Assembly (NCBI GenBank): GCA_036365515.1
Contig: CM070876.1
Coordinates: forward strand, 99,900,150-99,964,149
From: Torymus aiolomorphi
Taxonomy: Eukaryota; Arthropoda; Insecta; Hymenoptera; Torymidae
Reading direction: 5' to 3'
Length of the DNA stretch: 64,000 bases
The notes beneath the pieces are model-generated. The model had not been told where the DNA came from and made no database searches. It saw only the letters and a program-made list of their open reading frames with translations. Shown piece by piece: positions 11,831 through 22,755 of this stretch. A program made the translations under genes and the position numbers. The first letter of the stretch is position 1. The number at the start of each line of letters is the position of its first letter.

Positions 11831-12351
11831 AATTCTTATCGTACTAGTAACAAAAAAAAATAATAAATTGACTTTAACGTGTTATATTATTTTATATAAT
11901 TATTTAATATTTTCAGCATGCCTATGGTAGGGGTTATCAAGGAGCGAACCGTGAGTATTACGGATGGGGACGTGGAGGGGCCACATCCGCCACATACGTG
12001 TCTTACCGCCAACTGAAAGAAGAAAATACAGAGCTGAAGAGTAAACTGGAGGAGGCGAATAAGGTGAATACTAGAAATGAGAATCAATCGTAATGAATTT
12101 AATGTTTAATTAAATTCGGAGGCATATAACAAACAATTAAATTTTATTTCAGGAACTATATCGCTACAAAAAAATGAAGAAGAAGACCAGAAAAAGACTT
12201 TCAGGGAGGCGATGGAGGAAAGCATCCGAATAGTACAAATGCAGCAATTAGCAGCCATCAATCCAATGGGGATGTTAAGGCCGTACTAATTAAGATATTA
12301 TTTGAAAAAATTTAATTTTAACTATTCTAACTAGACAGCGATAATATTGTT

Positions 12352-12656
12352 GATGTGTTGATGAGAATCGAATGGTCCAGCTGTCAAGTAGGTGAATAAA
12401 TTACAGCAGTGGTTTATTTTGCCGACGTTTCGGGCATTTTATTTGCCCCTCTTCCGGGCTATAATTACTGTTTACATAGTGTGTTCTAAGCAGTCTTTGA
12501 CTGGCAGTAGTTAGACTGCTTAGAACACACTATGTAAACAGTAATTATAGCCCGGAAGAGGGGCAAATAAAATGCCCGAACGTCGGCAAAATAAACCATT
12601 GGTGTAATTTATTCACCTACTTGATAACTGGACCATTCGATTCTCATCAACACATC
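12352..12656. mobile_element. Near-perfect 305-bp palindrome
   Basis: GATGTGTTGATGAGAATCG at 12352 is mirrored exactly at 12638-12656. The arms, about 140 bp each, include GACGTTTCGGGCATTTTATT and GGGGCAAATAAAATGCCCG and are almost identical, with a loop at about 12492-12518 between GCAGTC and GACTGC. It lies just past the last exon of the coiled-coil gene relic. The motif ACGTTTCGGGC plus a CTCTTCC block recalls the related CGTTTCGAGCCC motif at 45220. Probably a young hairpin element. Confidence 0.8.
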
Positions 12657-13033
12657 TATTGTAACAATTATTATAACTATTATAACGATATGTTAATATT
12701 TTACGAATTTAAACTATTTTGACGGATGCGTATTGCTATTTGATTTTGTAATATCTTAAAAATAATAATAAAATGTAAAATTTTTCTTTAATTATTAAAA
12801 TATCTTATTTTTTAAAATATCTCCACTTATGTAAATCCTATGCTCACAAAATTTTTTGAGTGATTTTATTAGCATTCCCATCAGATATGCTCGCTTAAAA
12901 ACTAGATGAAAATTATACAAATGCAGATTTCTACTTACTGGCATTGCGGTTTTTATTTAATTACATAATTTCTAAGTATTTTTTTGAAAAAACGATTGTC
13001 AGGCCCTTCAAAATACGGTAATATACGGTTTGT

Positions 13034-13700
13034 TTTAAGGTGGTTCTATGGGCAGATATAGTACTTAAATATAAAATATTCTATAATGAATTATTCTGAT
13101 ACTGCAAAGTGAGAACCCATATAGTATCATAGACCGGTACTTGTTACTGAAAAAAAATTTTTTTACGAAATTTCAGTACTAACAAAGTAGATATCGTCAA
13201 TGTAAAAAAATGATGCAACAAATCGCTTTAATCTTTTTCATTTTTGCTTCAATTTCAATTTTTATAGACTCATTTTCATCTTTGTTGGATTTCATTATGA
13301 GACATCGTGGATGAAATTAATAAATTTTTTAAACCTCAAGAGTTACAGGCAATTGTTTATCAAGTTTTGTATGACTCTGGTATGAATTCGAGCCAAACTT
13401 GATAAACTATTGCCTGTAACTTTTAAGGTTTTAAAAATGTTTTAATTTGATTCACTGTACCTCGTAATAAAATCCAACAAAGACGAAAATAAGCTGCTAA
13501 AAATTGAAATTGAAGCAAAAATGAAAAAGATTAAAACGATTTGTTTCATCATTATTTTACATTCACGATATGTACTTTGTTAGTACTGAAACTTCGGTAA
13601 AAAAAGTTTTTTCCTGAACTTAAAGTACCGGTCTATGATACTATGTGGATTCTCACTTTGCAGTATGACAACAATTTATTGTAGAATATTTTATAATTAA
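13034..13700. mobile_element. ~700-bp foldback element, copy 1, right end truncated
   Basis: TTAAGGTGGTTCTATGGGCAG opens a left arm mirrored from about 13390 to 13700 (for example AGTGAGAACCCATATAGTATC against GATACTATGTGGATTCTCAC). The centre lies near 13380 between CAAGTTTTGTATGACTCTGG and the mirrored CAAACTTGATAAAC. The last ~30 bp of the right arm (TACTATATCTGCTCATAGAACC), present in copy 2, are missing because satellite sequence starts at 13701. Copy 2 is at 14714-15410 and a right-end piece at 20765-20830. Confidence 0.8.
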
Positions 13701-14574
13701 GAATTTTGATTTGGCGCAACATAACGTCAATTAACTTTCGAAAATTATAATTTGTAGAAAATATCCAAAATTTCCAGTAAAATAATGTATTTTTCCGAAT
13801 GGCTTCTATAAGGTACACGACAAATATAAATCTCGCAATTTTTTGAATTACCTAAAGAAAAAGGATATTTTTAATTGTTGTTCGTTTTTTACAATAGCTT
13901 ATGAGTAAATAAATTAGATATAACAGCTTTAAATAAGCTGCTATACAAGCTGATGATTGCTGGTGACCTTTTACTCTAGATATTTCCCGAAAGTACAAAC
14001 GCTTTCGGGCCATATTTTTTGCCACGAGCCTACGGGAACTGAGTTCGTTCTGTCCTCGCGCGCGCTCCGTTCCCGTAGAGCCAAGCGCGCGATACTAAGC
14101 TTGAACGACACAGCGAAATGCGGTATAACATTTTTACGGTCGTTGAAAAGATATTTTTTCACACAGCGTGAGCAAAGCACGGCTTTTCATGCTTGTTTTC
14201 CGTGCGCAAAGCACTAGATTTACACACTCTATGAGGAAGCGTGCGCAAAGCATTTGCTTTGCACACTGAGTGCGCAAGCTTATGAGTAAATAAATTAGAT
14301 ATAACAGCTTTAAATAAGCTGCTATACAAGCTGATGATTGCTGGTGACGTTTTACTCTAGATATTTCCCGAAAGTACAAACGCTTTTGGGCCATATTTTT
14401 TCCAACAACCCTACGGGAACGGAGTTCGTTCTGTCCTCGCGCGCACTCCGTTCCCGTAGAGTCAAGCGTGCGATTCTAAGCTTGAACGACACAGCAAAAC
14501 GCGGTATAACATCTTTACGGTCGTTGAAAAGATTTTTGCATGTACCAAGTGACATGTGCGACCCTTAATTCTTA
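13701..14574 (+). repeat. 501-bp satellite, two monomers (one shortened)
   Basis: The monomer begins AATTTTGATTTGGCGCAACA. It includes a TAAATAAGCTGCTATACAAG block, the palindrome CTACGGGAACGGAGT...ACTCCGTTCCCGTAG around TCCTCGCGCGC, then AAGCTTGAACGACACAGC, and ends CATGTGCGACCCTTAATTC. In this pair the second copy starts 381 bp after the first because part of the unit is missing. A side branch with TGCGCAAAGCATTTGCTTTGCAC hairpins lies at 14160-14275. The similar ORFs it yields on both strands are repeat shadows. Confidence 0.85.
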
Positions 14575-14713
14575 ACAATAGAGAATTAAAATTATACAAA
14601 TGCAGATTTCTACTTACTGGCATTGCGATTTTTATTTAATTAAATAATTTCTAAGTATTTTTTTGAAAAAACGATTGTCAGGCCCTCCAAAATACGGTTA
14701 TATACGGTTTGTT

Positions 14714-15410
14714 TTAAGGTGGTTCTATCCGCAGATATAGTACTTAAATATAAAATATTCTATAATGAATTATTCTGATACTGCAAAGTGAGAACCCATA
14801 TAGTATCATAGACCGGTACTTTTTACTGAAAAAAAATTTTTTTACGAAATTTCAATACTAACAAAGTAGATATCGTCAATGTAAAAAAAATGATGCATCA
14901 AATCGCTTTAATCTTTTTCATTTTTGCTTCAATTTCAATTTTTAGCAGCTTATTTTCGTCTTTGTTGGATTTCATTATGAGACATCGTGGATGAAATTAA
15001 TAAATTTTTTAAACCTCAAGAGTTACAGGCAATTGTTTATCAAGTTTTGTATGACTCTGGTATGAATTCGAGCCAAACTTGATAAACTATTGCCTGTAAC
15101 TTTTAAGGTTTTAAAAATGTTTTAATTTGATTCACTGTACCTCGTAATAAAATCCAACAAAGACGAAAATAAGCTGCTAAAAATTGAAATTGAAGCAAAA
15201 ATGAAAAAGATTAAAACGATTTGTTTCATCATTATTTTACATTCACGATATGTACTTTGTTAGTACTGAAACTTCGGTAAAAAAAGTTTTTTCCTGAACT
15301 TAAAGTACCGGTCTATGATACTATGTGGATTCTCACTTTGCAGTATGACAACAATTTGTTGTAGAATATTTTATAATTAAGTACTATATCTGCTCATAGA
15401 ACCACCTTAA
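14714..15410. mobile_element. ~700-bp foldback element, copy 2, complete
   Basis: Both ends are present: TTAAGGTGGTTCTATCCGCAG at the left and CATAGAACCACCTTAA at the right, with arms of about 340 bp. It shares its left flank (ACAAATGCAGATTTCTACTTACTGGC, then ATACGGTTTG) with copy 1, so the two are parts of a duplicated segment and not independent insertions. No coding capacity. Confidence 0.85.
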
Positions 15411-17640
15411 ACGGTCGTATAAAATACGATTTGAAACTGGTGCGTAAGAAGATTTTTAGCTCATGTGACTTTTATCACTCGCTTCGCTCTTGCGTAAAAC
15501 GTGACAGGATAACTAAATAGTCACCTTCCACACCCGTGTCGGAATGTACTATTAATTGAAAAAATAAAAAATTTACGGTAGAAAAAGTTTCTGCTTCCAA
15601 ATGGCTTGTAAAATGCACGCCAAATATTATAAATCTAGCGATTTTTTAAATCTCCAATCATACAACTTTGCTTGCATCAAAAAACGATATTTTTTAATTG
15701 TTATTAGTTTTTTTTCAATAGCTATATGAGAATATCAATTATTTACAAATGTTTTAAATAAGCTGCTATAGAAACTGACTATTGATAGCAATGTTTTACT
15801 CAAGATATTTTCCGAAATATCAAACAATTCTGGACCTTATTTGTTGCTACTAGTCTACGGGAATGGAGTTCGTTCTGTCCTCGCGCGCACTCCGTTCCCG
15901 TAGAGTCAAGCGCGCGATTCTAAGCTTGAACGACAAAGCAAAACGCGGTATAACATCTTTATGGTCGCTAAAAAGATATTTCAATGTGACAATTGACATG
16001 TGCGACCCTTAATTCTTAACAATAGAGAATTTTGATTTGGCGCAACATAAGGTCAATTAACTTTCGAAAATTATAATTTGTAGAAAATATCCAAAATTTC
16101 CAGTAAAATAATGTATTTTTCCGAATGGCTTCTATAAGGTACACGATAAATATAAATCTCGCAATTTTTTGAATTACCTACAGAAAAAGGATATTTTTAA
16201 TTGTTGTTCGTTTTTTACAATAGCTTATGAGTAAATAAATTATATATAACAGCTTTAAATAAGCTGCTATATAAGCTGATAATTGCTGGTGACGTTTTAC
16301 TCTAGATATTTCCCGAAAGTACAAACGCTTTCAGGCCATATTTTTTCCAACAACCCTACGGGAACGGAGTTCGTTCTGTCCTCGCGCGCACTCCGTTCCC
16401 GTAGAGTCAAGCGCGCGATTCTAAGCTTGAATGGCAAAGCAGAACGCGGTATAACATCTTTATGGACGCTCAAAAGATATTTGCATGTGTCAATTGACAT
16501 GTGCGACCCTTAATTCTTAACAATAGAGAATTTTGATTTGGCGCAACATAACGTCAATTAACTTTCGAAAATTATAATTTGTAGAAAATATCCAAAATTT
16601 CCAGTAAAATAATGTATTTTTCCGAATGGCTTCTATAAGGCACACGACAAATATAAATCACGCAATTTTTTGAATTACCTAAAGAAAAAGGATATTTTTA
16701 ATTGTTGTTCGTTTTTTACAATAGCTTATGAGTAAATAAATTAGATATAACAGCTTTAAATAAGCTGCTATACAAGCTGATGATTGCTGGTGACCTTTTA
16801 CTCTAGATATTTCCCGAAAGTACAAACGCTTTTGGGCCATATTTTTTCCAACAACCCTACGGGAACGGAGTTCGTTCTGTCCTCGCGCGCGCTCCGTTCC
16901 CGTAGAGCCAAGCGCGCGATACTAAGCTTGAACGACACAGCGAAATGCGGTATAACATTTTTACGGTCGTTGAAAAGATATTTTTTCATACAGCGTGAGC
17001 AAAGCACGGCTTTTCATGCTTGTTTTCCGTGCGCAAAGCACTAGATTTACACACTCTATGAGGAAGCGTGCGCAAAGCATTTGCTTTGCACACTGAGTGC
17101 GAAAAACGTTTAGTTTGTACACTGTTTCACACACTACCGCTTCAAAACAAATAACAAAACATAACAGTTCGTATATGCGCATACCATGAAAATTAACACG
17201 CTACATGCTAAGCTTGATCAAAACAAACAATCTTCTCAGCTCCAGGCGGTCGCATAAATAAACAAATTTATGTATAAAATTGTTTAAATGAATCTGTTAA
17301 TTTATTAAGACAGTTTTTTTTGTTTATATAAAATTCACACTTAAGTTAAATAATACTTTTATACTTGTATGCATTTATTAATAAATTAATGCATGTATAA
17401 ATTAGTTTAAATGAATTTGTTAATTGATTAACACAGTTTTTTTTGTTTAAATAAAATTCACATTTAAGTTAAATAATACTTTTATTACCTTTTTTATTTA
17501 CCTTTTTCATCTTTTTTACCTTTTTTATATTTACTTGCTCGTCTTTTTTGTCGCCCTCGCTAACGCTCGGGTGACAAAATCGAGTCGTCCGTGAATCACC
17601 TGCTTTGCGCACTAGTTGCATAATGTACTATTCTTGTGCT
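15411..17640 (+). repeat. Satellite block with hairpin modules (first copy of the duplication)
   Basis: It starts with a hairpin module (TCACTCGCTTCGCTCTTGCG, then GTGTCGGAATGTACTATT at 15535). A diverged monomer follows (palindrome near 15855-15903), then two good 501-bp monomers whose equivalent points are 16283 and 16784. The GCAAAGCATTTGCTTTGCAC branch follows at 16990-17100, then an AT-rich module with ATTTACTTGCTCG and the CGCCCTCGCTAACGCTCGGG hairpin, ending GCATAATGTACTATT at 17638. No genes. Confidence 0.8.
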
Positions 17641-19284
17641 AATTGACATGTGCGACCCTTAATTCTTAATAATAGAGAATTTCGATTTGGCGTACATTAC
17701 GTCAATTAACTTTCGAAAATTATAATTTGTAGAGAATATCCAAAATTTCCAGTAAAATAATGTATTTTTCCGAATGGCTTCTATAACGTACACGACAAAT
17801 ATAAATCTCGCAATTTTTTGAATTACCTAAAGAAAAAGGATATTTTTAATTGTTGTTCGTTTTTTACAATAGCTTATGAGTAAATAAATTAGATATAACA
17901 GCTTTAAATAAGCTGCTATACAAGCTTATGATTGCTGGTGACGTTTTACTCTAGATATTTCCCGAAAGTACAAACGCTTTTGGGCCATATTTTTTCCAAC
18001 AACCCTACGGGAACGGAGTTCGTTCTGTCCTCGCGCGCACTCCGTTCCCGTAGAGTCAAGCGCGCGATTCTAAGCTTGAACGACACAGCAAAACGCGGTA
18101 TAACATCTTTACGGTCGTTGAAAAGATTTTTGCATGTGCCAAGTGACATGTGCGACCCTTAATTCTTAACAATAGAGAATTTTGATTTGGCGCAACATAA
18201 CGTCAATTAACTTTCGAAAATTATAATTTGTAGAAAATATCCAAAATTTCCAGTAAAATAATGTATTTTTCCGAATGGCTTCTATAACGTACACGACAAA
18301 TATAAATCTCGCAATTTTTTGAATTACCTAAAGAATAAGGATATTTTTAATTGTTGTTCGTTTTTTACAATAGCTTATGAGTAAATAAATTAGATATAAC
18401 AGCTTTAAATAAGCTGCTATACAAGCTGATGATTGCTGGTGACCTTTTACTCTAGATATTTCCCGAAAGTACAAACGCTTTCGGGCCATATTTTTTGCCA
18501 CGAGCCTACGGGACCTGAGTTCGTTCCGTCCTCGCGCGCGCTCCGTTCCCGTAGAGCCAAGCGCGCGATACTAAGCTTGAACGACACAGCGAAATGCGGT
18601 ATAACATTTTTACGGTCGTTGAAAAGATATTTTTTCACACAGCGCGAGCAAAGCACGGCTTTTCATGCTTGTTTTCCGTGCGCAAAGCACTAGATTTACA
18701 CACTCTATGAGGAAGCGTGCGCAAAGCATTTGCTTTGCACACTGAGTGCGCAAAGCGTTTGCTTTGCACACTGCTTTGCACACTGAGTGCGAAAAACGTT
18801 TACTTTGTACACTGTTTCACACACTACGCTTCAAAACAAATAACAAAACATAACAGTTCGTATATGCGCATACCACGAAAATTAACGCGCTACATGCTAA
18901 GCTTGATCAAAACAAACAATCTTCTGAGCTCCATGCGGTCAGTCGAGCAACTGGCTCGACTGACCGCATAAATAAACAAATTTATGTATAGATTTGTTTA
19001 AATGAATCTGTTAATTGATTAAGACAGTTTTTTTTTGTTTAAATAAAATTCACACTTAAGTTAAATAATACTTTTATACTTGTATGCATTTATTAATAAA
19101 TTAATGCATGTATAAATTAGTTTAAATGAATTTGTTAATTGATTAACACGGTTTTTTTTGTTTAAATAAAATTCACATTTAAGTTAAATAATACTTTTAT
19201 TACCTTTATTATTTACCTTTTTCATCTTTTTTACCTTTTTTATATTTACTTGCTCGTCTTTTTTGTTGCCCTCGCTAACGCTCG
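17641..19284 (+). repeat. Satellite block continued, cut by the LTR-like element
   Basis: Two 501-bp monomers (equivalent points 17932 and 18433) are followed by an expanded GCAAAGCGTTTGCTTTGCAC hairpin run (18715-18800). A perfect hairpin GCGGTCAGTCGAGC/GCTCGACTGACCGC lies at about 18933-18966, then the AT-rich ACCTTTTT module. The module stops abruptly in the CCCTCGCTAACGCTCG loop at 19284, where the LTR-like element begins. The rest of that hairpin is not found on the far side. Confidence 0.8.
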
Positions 19285-20762
19285 TGTCACGTCCTAAAAC
19301 ATAACACGACTGGGATTATTAACTCAATTAAGAATTAATGCTCTTTTTGGTCGTAGCTGCACCAGCTAATAAACCATGGAGGAGCTGAGGAAAGGAGTGT
19401 AATATCAAATTCACTGTTAACGTTGAGATTCAGGTTTGACTAATTTTTCTTGAATTAGGATTGGATTTCTATAAGGACCAACAGTGGATAGCACGAACGT
19501 CTCGTAAAGATCGTTTAGCCGCACGTATCCCCATATGGACTAGGAATAAGGTCACGAGCCCAGGAATTAATGTACAATATATAGGAACACTAAATTTTGC
19601 CCTACTCAGGTTATTCCTCAGGTGATCCCTTCCCTATAAAGAGCATAGCTCGCAATTGAATTTACTGGCTAAAATTTGTCTAATTGATATTCTTCGTTAT
19701 TCTGACTTTTATTTTATTTAATTAGAATTCTGTGCTTTTGAAATAGTAAATATTGCAATATTATTCGTACTCAAGTGTACGGTGACTCGTAAAGTCACAC
19801 TGAACGAAGTGGGTTACGAAATAATATTTTTAACCTTTCAAAAACTCCATTAGACTCATCTCGTAAAGCTGAAGCTATGGGTATTTGAGAAATGCAATTT
19901 AGAAAAACAAATTGTTAAATTACTTTTGAATTCTTTATTTTTCCTCAAGAGGTAATGTGTTTTTCTTTAAAAGTGGAAATATACAATAATACTAATCAAA
20001 CTCAAGTGTACGGTGACTCGTAAAGTCACACTGAACGAAGTGAGTAATGAATAAGTATGTTATTTCTCAAAATACCAGTAGTCTGGGCTCGTAAAGCTTT
20101 GAACTATGATAATTGAGAAATTATGTATTTTCCTTTGAATTTAGTGTGAAAAGAAAAAAAAATTTGGGAATTTGAATTTTCGTAATAATAAATTTTTTAG
20201 AGAGATTGAATTTGGTAATGCTTGAATATTTATTAAAATTTGAAGTTTGAACAGAGTCTAAAGCTTGTGAGGCTTGTGTCGATCTGTTAGAGCAGTCAGC
20301 AAAGATTGTGAGGCTTGTGTTGATCTGACTGTCGAACAGTGCGCGCTCGGCGTATTTAAATACATTGCTCCTCCTCTTCTTTGGCTGGAAAAACTGCGGT
20401 GTCGAATCCGGTAGTTGCGTCATCTTGTGTTAACGAATCGCTGGTTGACATTTGTAACGGCGGTTGATAATCATATATGCTGCAATGTTAAATGAGGCTA
20501 GTGGTGCGGGAGAATGGTGTCCAATGGTGCGGGGGTGGCATCCCTTCCAAACGTCAATTTTCAGCCAAGCGGGGGAAAATCCTATGTTTTAACACAGAGA
20601 GCGGTAGAGAGCGGTCCCTTATCCCTTCTCCAGGGTATTTTCCGGCGGCTCGTATCTTCTTTAAGGAGCGAGAGAGAACGTTGTATGAGTGACAGAGAAA
20701 GAGAGATGAAAGAGACAGAAGATATTCCTATCTCCCTCACTCTTCAATTTCTTCACTGTATT
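19285..20762 (+). mobile_element. LTR-like element with structured hairpins, copy 1
   Basis: It begins TGTCACGTCCTAA and shares its start, a GGTCGTAGCTGC...AATAAACCATGGA block and its GC-rich 3' part with copy 2 at 30373. Stem-loops follow in order: 19757-19828 with inner GTGACT/AGTCAC, its repeat at 19990-20045, ATTTCTCAA/TTGAGAAAT (20062-20121), AACAGA/TCTGTT (20250-20288) and CAGTCAG/CTGACTG (20293-20331). A TATTTAAA promoter-like motif sits at about 20354. The size, TG start and TATA motif fit a solo LTR, but the right edge is uncertain and no 3' CA end or target duplication could be fixed. No protein is supported. Confidence 0.55.
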
Positions 20763-22755
20763 TTTGACAACAATTTATTGTAGAATATTTTATAATTAAG
20801 TACTATATCTGCTCATAGAACCACCTTAAACGGTCGTATAAAATACGATTTGAAACTGGTGCGTAAGAAGATTTTTAGCTCATGTGACTTTTATCACTCG
20901 CTTCGCTCTTGCGCAAAACGTGACAGGATAACTAAATAGTCACCTTCCACACCCGTGTCTGAATGTACTATTAATTGAAAAAATACAAAATTTACGGTAG
21001 AAAAAGTTTCTGCTTCCAAATGGCTTGTAAAATGCACGCCAAATATTATAAATCTAGCGATTTTTTAAATCTCCAATCATAGAACTTTGCTTGCATCAAA
21101 AAACGATATTTCTTAATGGTTATTAGTTTTTTTTTCAATAGCTATATGAGAATATCAATTATTTACAAATGTTTTAAATAAGCAGCTATAGAAGCTGACT
21201 ATTGATAGCAATGTTTTACTCAAGATATTTTCCGAAATATCAAACAATTCTGGACCTTAATTGTTGCTACTAGTCTACGGGAATGGAGTTCGTTCTGTCC
21301 TTGTTCGTTTTTTACAATAGCTTATGAGTAAATAAATTATGTATAACAGCTTTAAATAAGCTGCTATATAAGCTGATAATTGCTGGTGACGTTTTACTCT
21401 AGATATTTCCCGAAAGTACAAACGCTTTCAGGCCATATTTTTTCCAACAACCCTACGGGAACGGAGTTCGTTCTGTCCTCGCGCGCACTCCGTTCCCGTA
21501 GCGTCAAGCGCGCGATTCTAAGCTTGAATGACAAAGCAAAACGCGGTATAACATCTTTATGGACGCTCAAAAGATATTTGCATGTGTCAATTGACATGTG
21601 CGACCCTTAATTCTTAACAATAGAGAATTTTGATTTGGCGCAACATAACGTCAATTAACTTTCGAAAATTATAATTTGTAGAAAATATCCAAAATTTCCA
21701 GTAAAATAATGTATTTTTCCGAATGGCTTCTATAAGGTACACGACAAATATAAATGTCGCAATTTTTTGAATTACCTAAAGAAAAAGGATATTTTTAATT
21801 GTTGTTCGTTTTTTACAATAGCTTATGAGTAAATAAATTAGATATAACAGCTTTAAATAAGCTGCTATACAAGCTGATGATTGCTGGTGACCTTTTACTC
21901 TAGAGATTTCCCGAAAGTACAAACGCTTTCGGGCCATATTTTTTGCCATGAGCCTACGGGAACTGAGTTCGTTCTGTCCTCGCGCGCATTCCGTTCCCGT
22001 AGAGCCAAGCGCGCGATACTAAGCTTGAACGATACAGCGAAATGCGGTATAACATTTTTACGGTCGTTGAAAAGATATTTTTTCACACAGCGTGAGCAAA
22101 GCACGGCTTTTCATGCTTGTTTTCCGTGCGCAAAGCACTAGATTTACACACTCTATGAGGAAGCGTGCGCAAAGCATTTGCTTTGCACACTGAGTGCGAA
22201 AAACGTTTAGTTTGTACACGGTTTCACACACTACCGCTTCAAAACAAATAACAAAACATAACAGTTCGTATTTGCGCATACCACGAAAATTAACGCGCTA
22301 CATGCTAAGCTTGATCAAAACAAACAATCTTCTCAGCTCCAGGCGGTCAGTCGAGCCACTGGCTCGACTGACCGCATAAATAAACAAATTTATGTATAAA
22401 ATTGTTTAAATGAATCTGTTAATTGATTAAGACAGTTTTTTTTGTTTATATAAAATTCACACTTAAATTAAATAATACTTTTATACTTGTATGCATTTAT
22501 TAATAAATTAATGCATGTATAAATTAGTTTAAATGAATTTGTTAATTGATTAACACAGTTTTTTTGTTTAAATAAATTCACATTTAAGTTAAATAATACT
22601 TTTATTACCTTTTTTATTTACCTTTTTCATCTTTTTTACCTTTTTTATATTTACTTGCTCGTCTTTTTTGTCGCCCTTGCTAACGCTCGGGTGACAAAAT
22701 CGAGTCGTCCGTGAATCACCTGCTTTGCGCACTAGTTGCATAATGTACTATTCTT
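20763..22755 (+). repeat. Satellite block, second copy of the ~5.1-kb duplication
   Basis: It opens with the right end of the foldback element (ACAACAATTTATTGTAGAAT...CCACCTTAA), then the same hairpin module, 501-bp monomers (equivalent points 21380 and 21881), AT-rich module and CCCTTGCTAACGCTCGGG hairpin as the first block. Equivalent points are offset by 5,097 bp. The hairpin GCGGTCAGTCGAGC/GCTCGACTGACCGC is present at about 22346-22375 but is missing at the matching place in the first copy (about 17243). Confidence 0.8.

Larger units (their letters stand above)
9835..12289 (+). pseudogene. Spliced Gly/Tyr/Asn-rich coiled-coil protein gene, degenerate
   Basis: Several exons have textbook boundaries: 10775-10822 (TTTCCAG/GTAAGT), 11222-11275 (TTTCAG/GTAAG), 11917-12063 (TTTTCAG/GTGAAT) and 12153-12289 (TTTCAG, ends TAA). 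The third is fully open and encodes a Gly/Tyr-rich segment (YGRGYQGANREYYGWGRGG) followed by a charged heptad-like helix (YRQLKEENTELKSKLEEANK). The second reads in the same phase as Asn/Tyr-rich sequence but has one TAG. The last encodes FREAMEESIRIVQMQQLAA in a frame shifted by one at a seven-A run (12168-12174). GC-rich sequence after an ACAG acceptor at 9835 may hold an upstream RGG-rich exon (PPFRGGRGAGANG) with a TGA and a 14-C run. A relative lies at 35.5-36.8 kb. Composition suggests a self-associating or RNA-binding protein, but that is inference. The stops and shift argue for a broken copy. Confidence 0.5.
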
